From Chloroflexota bacterium (GTDB lineage Bacteria > Chloroflexota > Anaerolineae > UBA7937 > JACPPX01): a DNA stretch of 11,315 bases. The notes beneath the pieces were generated by a model that was given only the letters and a program-made list of their open reading frames with translations, was not told the origin of the DNA and made no database searches. The DNA is taken from assembly GCA_016190785.1 (NCBI GenBank), contig JACPPX010000085.1:1-11315 (forward strand), read 5' to 3'. Position numbers and translations under genes: made by a program. This document shows, piece by piece, positions 1-6,614 of this stretch (position 1 is its first letter; every line of letters starts with the position of its first letter).

Positions 1-148
1 GCTCAATAGTTGGAGTGGGCGAGTTGGTGGGGATAAAGGTAAGCGGGGGCATGGTGGGTGTAGATGTGGGGGTGGGAGTTGGGCTGGGGGCCGGGGCCAA
101 GCAGGCGCTGAGGAGGATGAGGAGGGATAAAACTGCGATCCTCTTCAT
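1..148 (-). CDS. Lipoprotein with Pro/Thr-rich linker, N-terminal 49 residues only (cut by window start)
   Basis: The reading frame opens with ATG at 148-146 and runs off the left edge. It begins MKRIAVLSLLILLSAC, a textbook lipoprotein signal peptide: two basic residues, a hydrophobic core, and a lipobox (LSAC) with the lipidated Cys at residue 16. A low-complexity linker of Pro, Thr and Ser follows (PTPTPTSTPT and similar), typical of the tether between a lipid anchor and an exported domain. The functional domain lies outside the window, so no function can be given; inference stops at a membrane-anchored protein facing outward. The start codon overlaps the pfkA stop as ATGA, and GGAG sits two bases upstream (short spacing), suggesting translational coupling to pfkA. 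The frame is easy to miss because it is short and open at the edge. Confidence 0.8.
   Translation of the reverse strand, partial: MKRIAVLSLLILLSACLAPAPSPTPTPTSTPTMPPLTFIPTNSPTPTIE
68..96 (+). other. G-quadruplex-capable G-tract cluster
   Basis: Five runs of three or more G (68-72, 74-76, 81-83, 86-90, 93-96) with loops of one to four bases meet the usual intramolecular quadruplex pattern. They lie on the template strand of the lipoprotein gene and are the complement of its Pro (CCC) codons, so codon choice in the linker explains them; folding is possible but not shown. Confidence 0.4.
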
Positions 149-1110
149 CGCTCCAGGACCTGGGCGCGGCGGTAAAACTGGAGGTCGAGCACTTTTTTAG
201 TACTGGTCACTTCTTCCAGGGGGGTAGCCACTGTTTCACCGCGGATCAGCCCCACCATCTTCCCTTTTTCTGCTCTGGCTAATTCCCTGATTGCGCCTAG
301 TCCCAGACGGGTAGCCAGGACGCGGTCGAAAGCGGTAGGAGAGCCTCCCCGCTGGACATGGCCGAGGATGGTCATCCGCACTTCGAATCCTAACTCTTTC
401 CCCCGTAGGTAATCGGCGATGGCCTGGGTGCCGGGTTTGGCCCCCTCGGCAATAATGGCGATAAAGTGGGCCTTGCCCTTGCGGTATGCATCCTCCACAC
501 TCTCTACAATATCCTCCATATCCGTCTCTACCTCGGGGATGACTATGAATTCTGCCCCCCCGGCGATCCCGCTCATCATAGCCAAGTAGCCAGAGTCACG
601 GCCCATAACTTCGATCAAGAAGGCGCGGTGGTGAGAGGAGGCGGTTTCCTTGATCTTGTCGATGGCATTAAGCACCGTGTTCAGGGCAGTATCCACTCCA
701 ATGGTGATGTCGGTGAAGGGGACATCGTTGTCGATGGTGGAGGGGGCTCCTATTACCGGGAAGCCCATTTTGTGGAGTTCATAGGCCCCGCTCTGGGAGC
801 CATTGCCGCCGATAACCACCAAGGCCTCTACTTTGTTCTTGTTCAGGTTTTCCAAAGCCCGCTTTCGCCCCTCCATGGTTTTGAACTCTGGAGATCTTAT
901 GGTGCCCAATATGGTACCGCCTTTCTGGACAATCCCCCCTACTGCGCGGGCATCGAGGGGGTCCATCCGCCCATCTATCAGGCCCTGGTATCCTTGCCTC
1001 ACCCCCAGGACCTCCCACCCTTCAGCGAGGGCCCCGCGGACCACCGCCCGCAGGCAAGAGTTCATCCCCGGGGCATCCCCCCCGCTGGTCAAGACGGCAA
1101 TGCGTTTCAT
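145..1110 (-). CDS. pfkA: 6-phosphofructokinase (PfkA family)
   Basis: Phosphorylates fructose 6-phosphate to fructose 1,6-bisphosphate, the committed step of glycolysis, in the cytoplasm. The 321-residue protein matches the usual bacterial length of about 320 and can be numbered directly on the E. coli enzyme. It has the GGDAPGMN loop near residues 10-17, the catalytic TIDND block (Asp127, Asp129), Arg162, the fructose-6-phosphate loop VMGRDSG (168-174) and a C-terminal LGHVQRGGSP block. Two donor-site positions differ from the common form: GGNGS has Asn at 103 where ATP enzymes usually have Asp, and PSTIDND has Ser124 where ATP enzymes usually have Gly and PPi enzymes Lys. Gly104 favours ATP over PPi. 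I chose ATG 1110 over an in-frame GTG at 1128 because it overlaps the dgt stop as ATGA, has AAGGA seven bases upstream, and gives the family's usual MKRIAVLTSGG start. The symbol is secure at family level; the phosphoryl donor is not. Confidence 0.95.
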   Translation of the reverse strand: MKRIAVLTSGGDAPGMNSCLRAVVRGALAEGWEVLGVRQGYQGLIDGRMDPLDARAVGGIVQKGGTILGTIRSPEFKTMEGRKRALENLNKNKVEALVVIGGNGSQSGAYELHKMGFPVIGAPSTIDNDVPFTDITIGVDTALNTVLNAIDKIKETASSHHRAFLIEVMGRDSGYLAMMSGIAGGAEFIVIPEVETDMEDIVESVEDAYRKGKAHFIAIIAEGAKPGTQAIADYLRGKELGFEVRMTILGHVQRGGSPTAFDRVLATRLGLGAIRELARAEKGKMVGLIRGETVATPLEEVTSTKKVLDLQFYRRAQVLER

Positions 1111-2240
1111 GGTCTGATCCTTTCCCACTCTTGCTCAGCAAAGCGGTCGGTCATCCCCGCGATATAATCGCAGACAATCCTCGCCAGATCCTGCCCTCTT
1201 TTGCCCGTAGCTTCCCAATCTCCGGGCATAAGGCCCGGATCAGCCATATAGGCTAAGAACAGTCCGCGCACGATACGGTCCGCTTCTACCCGCATTTTCT
1301 GCACATGGGGATGGGTATAGAAGCGAGTAAAAAGAAACTCCTCTAATTCTTTCTTCTCTCCCCAGGAATCCTTCGGGAAGTCGACCAACAATCCCTTGTG
1401 TTCCCTAACCCTTTGCAGGGTGGTGATATTCTCCTCTTTGATGCGGGATGTGGTCTCCCTGAGCACGGCAGTAACATCGGCATTAATTAGATAACGGACT
1501 ATCTGACGCCGCGCCAGGTCGGTGGAGGGATTCTTGATCCCTGAGGCTTCTACTGCCTCCTTCCATTTTTTAATCCTAGCCAGGTCATTTTCGGAAAAGA
1601 GCCCGGAGCGGAGGCCATCGTCCAGGTCATGGTTGTCGTAAGCGATGTTGTCCGCGGCCATGGAAATTTGGGCTTCGAGGGTTGCTGAATACTGCGGCTC
1701 AAAATCTTGGGCTTCACTCTTGTCGTAGAGGGTGACATGCTTAGCCATCCCCTCCCGTACCTCCCAGGTAAGGTTCAGGCCCCGAAATTGAGGGTAGCGC
1801 TGCTCCAGAAAATCGACCACCCGCAGAGACTGAGCGTTGTGTTCAAATCCTCCATAATCAGCCATGAGGTCCTTGAGGGTATCTTCCCCGGCATGCCCGA
1901 AGGGGGGATGTCCCAGGTCATGGGCCAGGGTGATGGCCTCGGCCAAATCCTCATTCAGTCCCAAGGCGCGGGCCATGGTCCGGGCGATCTGGGCCGCCTC
2001 TAGGGTGTGGCTGAGGCGGGTGCGGTAGTGATCCCCTTCGTCACAGACAAAGACCTGAGTTTTATATTTCAGGCGGCGGAAAGCGGTGGTGTGTACGATC
2101 CGCTCCCGATCTCTTTGGAAGGCGGTGCGATAGGGATGTTCCGGCTCCGGATAAACCCGGCCACGGCTGTCCTTGCTTTTGACCGCATAAGGAGCCAGCC
2201 ACTCTTCTTCCTTTCGCTCCAACTCTTCTCTGGTGACCAT
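1107..2240 (-). CDS. dgt: dGTP triphosphohydrolase-like HD-domain protein
   Basis: Members of this family hydrolyse a dNTP to the deoxynucleoside and triphosphate, and so help set dNTP pools. The 377-residue protein carries the HD metal site: His78 in RTRLSH, His107-Asp108 in the AHDLGHPPFGH block, and an Asp in ADNIAYDNHDLDDG (about 196-209). The N-terminal AFQRDRERIVHTTAFRRLK segment is typical of the family. The ATG lies 6 bases after the tmk stop, with only a weak A-rich leader and no good Shine-Dalgarno, so translation may depend on tmk. Its TGA overlaps the pfkA ATG. The substrate cannot be read from sequence: many dgt-like proteins act on several dNTPs. The position after dnaE and tmk fits a role in DNA precursor control. 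Confidence 0.92.
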   Translation of the reverse strand: MVTREELERKEEEWLAPYAVKSKDSRGRVYPEPEHPYRTAFQRDRERIVHTTAFRRLKYKTQVFVCDEGDHYRTRLSHTLEAAQIARTMARALGLNEDLAEAITLAHDLGHPPFGHAGEDTLKDLMADYGGFEHNAQSLRVVDFLEQRYPQFRGLNLTWEVREGMAKHVTLYDKSEAQDFEPQYSATLEAQISMAADNIAYDNHDLDDGLRSGLFSENDLARIKKWKEAVEASGIKNPSTDLARRQIVRYLINADVTAVLRETTSRIKEENITTLQRVREHKGLLVDFPKDSWGEKKELEEFLFTRFYTHPHVQKMRVEADRIVRGLFLAYMADPGLMPGDWEATGKRGQDLARIVCDYIAGMTDRFAEQEWERIRP

Positions 2241-2246
2241 ATTTTT

Positions 2247-2858
2247 CTACACAAGGCCGAGAAGAGGACCGACCAATTGCCGCAAGTCGCTCTGTACCTC
2301 CTCGATCCCTCTCTCCCCATCAAGGATATGGATCTTTTCTCCATCGGCCTGCAAAGTGGGGATTATTTTCTCATAGTTAGCCCATACCTTGCTCAGACGG
2401 GCTTCAGTCTCGTAGCGTTCCACCCCAGGTCGGGAGCGGGACATCCTCTCGACGCAAACTGCGGGAGATACCTGCAAGACAATAGTAAGGTCCGGTCGCC
2501 GGGCGCGGCTGTTGATGGTCCTCACCCATTCCCCAGGCAGATCCACGGATTGATAAGCATAGGAAGAAAGTCGATAGCGATCGCAGAGGACATTTATCCC
2601 TTGTTTAAGCCAGGGCTCGATTTCTTGGGTCAAGTGGTCCAGCCTATCGGCGGCGAAGAGAAGAGCAATCGTTTCCTCATCCAAGGCTACCTCTCCCTGC
2701 AGGGCTCTTCGGATGAGGCTGCCCACGGCCCCGGGGGTAGGCTCCTTGGTCACTTGGAAGGGTATTTTGCCCCGCACCCAGTCGTAGAGCAGCCCGGCCT
2801 GGGTGGTCAGCCCCGAGCCATCCAATCCTTCGAGAGTGATGAATTTCCCCTCGGCCAC
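2247..2858 (-). CDS. tmk: Thymidylate kinase (dTMP kinase) with altered Walker A
   Basis: Phosphorylates dTMP to dTDP, required for dTTP supply. The 203-residue protein shows the family order: P-loop EGLDGSGLTTQ (about 10-20), the TKEPTPGAVG segment, the DRYRLSSYAYQ motif in the middle, and a lid region RSRPGVERYETEARLSKV. The striking change is in Walker A: the invariant Lys of GxxxxGKT is Leu (codon CTG on the minus strand). The other motifs look intact, so I read it as a working kinase or a diverged paralogue rather than a pseudogene. The start is GTG at 2858; an in-frame TGA two codons upstream rules out a longer protein. There is no real Shine-Dalgarno, and a strong promoter ends only 9 bases before the GTG, so the message is probably near-leaderless. 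Confidence 0.92.
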   Translation of the reverse strand: MAEGKFITLEGLDGSGLTTQAGLLYDWVRGKIPFQVTKEPTPGAVGSLIRRALQGEVALDEETIALLFAADRLDHLTQEIEPWLKQGINVLCDRYRLSSYAYQSVDLPGEWVRTINSRARRPDLTIVLQVSPAVCVERMSRSRPGVERYETEARLSKVWANYEKIIPTLQADGEKIHILDGERGIEEVQSDLRQLVGPLLGLV

Positions 2859-2860
2859 GG

Positions 2861-2896
2861 CTCAAAAATTCTATGCGCAGGCGCAGGGGTTGTCAA
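2861..2896 (-). promoter_or_regulatory. Near-consensus sigma-70 promoter for tmk-dgt-pfkA
   Basis: On the minus strand a perfect -35 TTGACA (2896-2891) is followed by an exactly 17-base spacer and a -10 TAGAAT (2873-2868, five of six). Transcription should begin near 2863-2861, leaving only about 3-5 bases before the tmk GTG at 2858. The spacer holds a palindrome, TGCGC-CT-GCGCA. The promoter would let tmk, dgt, pfkA and the lipoprotein gene be expressed apart from dnaE. Sequence match is direct; activity is inferred. Confidence 0.72.
2874..2885. repeat. Interrupted palindrome in the tmk promoter spacer
   Basis: TGCGC and GCGCA arms flank two bases, filling the spacer right up against the -10 box of the tmk promoter. 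On the minus strand the same bases also form a tandem CTGCGC repeat (2886-2875). The position suits an operator where a repressor or MerR-like activator could bind, but the arms are only five bases, so chance is possible in G+C-rich DNA. Confidence 0.4.
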
Positions 2897-2964
2897 AAGT
2901 TGGCTTTGCTTCTCGGCACTTCGAGGAAGGTGTGGGAGGGGATGGCTAGGGTGAATCAGCAGTC

Positions 2965-5900
2965 TTAGGTCAGGGGAATATCCTTGGGGTTGGCGGTTTC
3001 CACCCGCAGGCTATTCTCCCCCAGGAGGGAAAAGAGGGCTTTCTCCAGGGCTACGGAGTAGCCGGTGGAGGTGTTGGGAAAGTTGAGCTGCACTGTTCCC
3101 CCCGCCCGGGGCACATAGAGGCTGAAGCGGTCATTCCCCGGGAATTGCTGTAAGAGGTCGTGGACTTCCACTAGCCGCTTGATTTCCTCCTCCTGGTTTT
3201 CCCCAGGAGGGAGGGTGATGTGCAGGTAGTGAACGGCACGGTTGGTAGACTCGGCAGAGAGCGGCTGAGGAGGTTGAAGAAGCTGAGGAGGTTGAACCTC
3301 ATCGCCCCGCGGTCGGGCCCAAGACTGATAATCGGTGGCTTCTTCACAGAGGATCTTGGTTTCTTCCTCGTTGGCTTGGACCTTACCGGTGAGGATGAGG
3401 ATATGGTCCGCATCCCATAGTTCCCGGGTTTTCTCGTAGACCCGGGGGAAGACCACGATTTCTATCTCACCGCCCAGGTCCTCCAGCCGGACAAAGGCCA
3501 TGGGATCCCCCCGTTTGGTGACTATCCGCCGCACGGCAGTTACCATCCCGGCGGTGGTCACCATCTGCCCCTCCAAAGTGGAGTCAATCTGGCTGAGGGG
3601 GTTGGTGATGGCCTGCTCCAATTCCTGGGCCACGCGTTGGAGAGGGTGTTCGGAGAGATAGGTGCCGGTGAGTTCCTTCTCCCAGGCTAGTTGATCCTTG
3701 AGGGGTATCGGGGGAATCTCGGGAAGTGGGAGGAGGTCGAGGTGGTTGTTGGCCTCTCCTCCATCGAAGAGGCTCATCTGTCCCGCTTCTTGGGCACGGT
3801 GCGCCCGGCTACTCAAAGCCAAAAGGGAATCAAGAGCTTGCAGTAGTTGGGCGCGGTGCCCCAATTCGTCGAGGGCCCCAGCCCGGATCAGTGATTCTAA
3901 GGCGCGACGGTTCACCTGGCGGAGATCCACCCGCCGCCCAAAATCATCGGCGCTCTGGAAAGGACCGTCCTCTCGGGCGCGGAGGAGTGCGGAGATGGGC
4001 CCCTCTCCTACATTCTTAATCGCTCCCAGGCCAAAGCGCACCCCCTGGCCTTCTACAGTAAATTCCGATTGGCTGTGGTTGACACTGGGAGGATAAACCG
4101 GGATATGCAAGCGGCGACACTCGGCTATTGCTGCGGCTACTTTATCGCTGTTCCCTTTCTCCACAGAGAGAAGGGCAGCCATGTACTCCACCGGATACTT
4201 AGCCTTAAGATAGGCGGTTTGGCAGGTGATCACCGCATAGGCCGCGGCGTGGCTCTTGTTGAACCCGTAGCGGCCGAAGTACTCCAGCATCTCGAAGATT
4301 TCGGCAGCCTTGTCTCGAGGTATGCCTCGCTCCACTGCCCCGGCAATGAATTTTTGGCGCTGGGCTTTGAGAGCTTCTGCCTTCTTTTTGCCGATGGCCT
4401 CGCGGAGCATATCCGCTTCGCTGGGGGAAAAACCGGCGAGTTCCATGGCCAATTGGATGATCTGTTCCTGATAGACAATGATCCCGTAGGTTTCTTCTAG
4501 GATTGGTTCCAGCTGGGGGAGAGGATAGGAAATCTTAGCCTGACCATGCTTGCGGCGGATGTATTCCCCGATGTACTTCATCGGCCCGGGACGGTAAAGG
4601 GCAATGGTAGCCATCACATCCGCCGGTTCTGTTGGTTGGAGCTCTTTAAGCACCCGCCGCATCCCCGGGCTTTCCACCTGGAAGATGCCCATCACCTCCC
4701 CGCTGGAGAGCAGGCGATAGATGGCCGGGTCACGGGTATCCAACTTCTCCAAAGGGATCCCTATCCCTCTGGTCTCTTTTATTAGATCCTGGGCGCGGCG
4801 GAGGATAGTCAAAGTGGAGAGTCCGAGGAGGTCAATCTTGAGCAGTCCCAGCCGCTGTAGGTCGTGCATATCGTACTGGGTGACCGGGGTGAACTGCTGC
4901 GGCTCCTGGCCGGCGATTTTCACCGGTCGTTGTAAAGGGGTGTAGTTGGTGAGCGGCTCGTCGGTGATTACTACCCCCGCGGCATGGGTGGAAGCGTGGC
5001 GGGCCACCCCTTCCAGGCTGCGGGCGGCCTCGATGAGATCGCGGATGTAAGGCTGGTTGTCGATCATCGTTGTCAGTTCCGGAACCGATTCCAACGCCTC
5101 TTCTAGGGTCATCCCGAAGGGGATGAGTTTGGCCACTCGGTCCACTTCTCCGGGAGGGAGGTCCAGGGCACGGCCGGAATCGCGGACCGCGGCCCGGGCG
5201 GCCATAGTCCCGAAAGTCACAATCTGGGCCACATGGTCGGCATTGTATTTTTCCACCACATATTGGATCACCTCATCGCGGCGGTCATCGGGGAAATCAA
5301 GGTCGATGTCCGGCATGGATATCCTTCCGGGATTGAGGAAGCGTTCGAAAATTAGATTGTGTGCCAGGGGATCGAGATCGGTGATCCCTAAAAGGTAGGA
5401 AACTATGCTTCCCGCCACCGATCCCCGGCCGGGGCCGACCATGATTCCTTTGCTCTTGGCGAAATGGATTATGTCCCAAATGATGAGAAGATAGCTGGCG
5501 AAACCCATCTTTTGGATGAGATCCAGTTCATGTTGGAGTCGTGCATAAATCTCGGGGGAGGGTAAGGGATAGCAGCGGGGGATTCCCTCTTCACAAAGCC
5601 TTTTTAGGTATTGGTCGGCAGAGACCCCGGCAGGGAGAGGGAAATGGGGGAGGCGGAAGCGGCCGAAGTCGAAATTTACTTCGCACTTCTCCGCTATTTC
5701 CAGGGTGGAGACTAAAGCCTGAGGAAGTTCCGGAAATAGATCAGCTATCTCCTGGGGGGTGCGCAGATGGTAGCCGCCGCCCTGCATACGCATCCGTTTG
5801 GGGTTGTTGATGGTAGAGTTGGTTTGGATACAGAGCAGAAGTTCCTGGGCGCGCGCCTCTTCCGGTCGGACATAGTGGACATCGTTGGTGGCTACGATCT

Positions 5901-6507
5901 TCAGGTCCAAATCGCGGGCGATATTAAACAGTTCTTGGTTTATTTCTTGAAGCTCAGGGGTTCCGTGATCCTGGAATTCCAGGAAATAGTTGCCTGGACC
6001 GAAAACTTCCCGATACCAGGCTGCTGCCTGACGCGCCCCTTCTTTATCTCCCTCCAGGATTAACCGCGGCACTTCCCCCGAGGCGCAGGCGGAAAGGGCG
6101 ATCAGGCCGGAGGAGTGCTCGGCCAGCAGTTTCTTGTCGATGCGGGGCTTATAGTAGAACCCCTCGAGGTGGGCGCGGGTAACGAGGTGGAGTAAGTTTT
6201 GGTAACCCTGCTCATTTTCGGCGAGGAGCACAAGGTGATAGGGTTTGCCCGGCAGCGAACCCCCTCGCGCCTCCATACTACCCCGGGCCAGATAAGCCTC
6301 GCACCCCAGGATGGGTTTGATCCCTTGTTCTTTGGCTTGGTGCCAGAAATTAAGTGAGGCGTAGAGCGCGCCGTGATCGGTGAGGGCCAAGGCGGGCATC
6401 CCCAACTCCTTGGCCTGGGCTATGAGGTCCGGAATGCGGCATAGCCCATCCAGGAGGGAGAACTCGCTGTGGACGTGGAGGTGTACAAACTCTGGCACTC
6501 GGCTCAC
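2965..6507 (-). CDS. dnaE: DNA polymerase III alpha subunit (replicative polymerase)
   Basis: The catalytic subunit of the chromosomal replicase, 1180 residues, within the usual range for DnaE. Domains in order: an N-terminal PHP domain (about 1-285), the palm with GPGRGS (358-363) and the catalytic MPDIDLDF block (398-405), the fingers, a helix-hairpin-helix region, a likely clamp-binding motif QMSLF (910-914), and an OB fold (roughly 990-1080; AGMVTAVRRIVTKRGDPMAF). There is no PolC-type exonuclease insertion. The PHP domain keeps residues that E. coli has lost: His11 and His13, Asp20, His45, Glu70, Cys141, Asp209 and His211, as in Thermus-type enzymes where this site is an active nuclease. 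The start is GTG at 6507 with no clear ribosome site; GTG at 6498 is possible too. The gene is first on the minus-strand transcript, divergent from mutM. Confidence 0.97.
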   Translation of the reverse strand: MSRVPEFVHLHVHSEFSLLDGLCRIPDLIAQAKELGMPALALTDHGALYASLNFWHQAKEQGIKPILGCEAYLARGSMEARGGSLPGKPYHLVLLAENEQGYQNLLHLVTRAHLEGFYYKPRIDKKLLAEHSSGLIALSACASGEVPRLILEGDKEGARQAAAWYREVFGPGNYFLEFQDHGTPELQEINQELFNIARDLDLKIVATNDVHYVRPEEARAQELLLCIQTNSTINNPKRMRMQGGGYHLRTPQEIADLFPELPQALVSTLEIAEKCEVNFDFGRFRLPHFPLPAGVSADQYLKRLCEEGIPRCYPLPSPEIYARLQHELDLIQKMGFASYLLIIWDIIHFAKSKGIMVGPGRGSVAGSIVSYLLGITDLDPLAHNLIFERFLNPGRISMPDIDLDFPDDRRDEVIQYVVEKYNADHVAQIVTFGTMAARAAVRDSGRALDLPPGEVDRVAKLIPFGMTLEEALESVPELTTMIDNQPYIRDLIEAARSLEGVARHASTHAAGVVITDEPLTNYTPLQRPVKIAGQEPQQFTPVTQYDMHDLQRLGLLKIDLLGLSTLTILRRAQDLIKETRGIGIPLEKLDTRDPAIYRLLSSGEVMGIFQVESPGMRRVLKELQPTEPADVMATIALYRPGPMKYIGEYIRRKHGQAKISYPLPQLEPILEETYGIIVYQEQIIQLAMELAGFSPSEADMLREAIGKKKAEALKAQRQKFIAGAVERGIPRDKAAEIFEMLEYFGRYGFNKSHAAAYAVITCQTAYLKAKYPVEYMAALLSVEKGNSDKVAAAIAECRRLHIPVYPPSVNHSQSEFTVEGQGVRFGLGAIKNVGEGPISALLRAREDGPFQSADDFGRRVDLRQVNRRALESLIRAGALDELGHRAQLLQALDSLLALSSRAHRAQEAGQMSLFDGGEANNHLDLLPLPEIPPIPLKDQLAWEKELTGTYLSEHPLQRVAQELEQAITNPLSQIDSTLEGQMVTTAGMVTAVRRIVTKRGDPMAFVRLEDLGGEIEIVVFPRVYEKTRELWDADHILILTGKVQANEEETKILCEEATDYQSWARPRGDEVQPPQLLQPPQPLSAESTNRAVHYLHITLPPGENQEEEIKRLVEVHDLLQQFPGNDRFSLYVPRAGGTVQLNFPNTSTGYSVALEKALFSLLGENSLRVETANPKDIPLT

Positions 6508-6542
6508 TTTTCGACTACTATATAGGGGATTGGGGCTCTTCT

Positions 6543-6573
6543 ATTATAGCACGACTTTCCGTCTTCGTATCCA
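6543..6573 (-). promoter_or_regulatory. Extended -10 promoter for dnaE
   Basis: On the minus strand TGCTATAAT (6551-6543) is a perfect extended -10 element. The best -35 is weak: TGGATA (6573-6568), 19 bases upstream with four of six matches, as expected when an extended -10 does the work. Predicted start near 6536, giving a leader of about 29 bases to the GTG of dnaE. The same bases read on the plus strand contain TATTAT, so the divergent mutM promoter may overlap; I see no good plus-strand -35. Confidence 0.65.
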
Positions 6574-6614
6574 GGAAATAATTTTCCCCGCAAAATTTTA
6601 AGGCTGGGAGTCAG

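Noticed and set aside
15..200. Small plus-strand frame rich in Gly and Val
   Set aside because: It is the complement of the lipoprotein's Pro/Thr linker and the end of pfkA; the minus-strand reading has a real signal peptide.
1108..1128. Longer pfkA from GTG 1128
   Set aside because: Adds six residues not seen in the family, and the ribosome site AAGGA would then lie inside the coding region.
466..1167. Plus-strand open frame of 233 codons opposite pfkA
   Set aside because: Fully antisense to pfkA, no ribosome site that stands out, no recognisable motif.
2007..2954. Long plus-strand open frame (315 codons) opposite dgt and tmk
   Set aside because: Antisense to two clear enzyme genes; the translation shows no recognisable domain and is a by-product of G+C-rich codons on the other strand.
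2897..2964. Possible terminator after dnaE (CTTCCTCG and CGAGAAG arms on the minus strand)
   Set aside because: The stem needs a bulge, is short, and has no T tract directly after it; not enough to call.
6508..6614. Plus-strand promoter for mutM (TATTAT or TAATTT boxes)
   Set aside because: Neither box has a convincing -35 partner, so I mention the overlap with the dnaE promoter but do not call a separate promoter.
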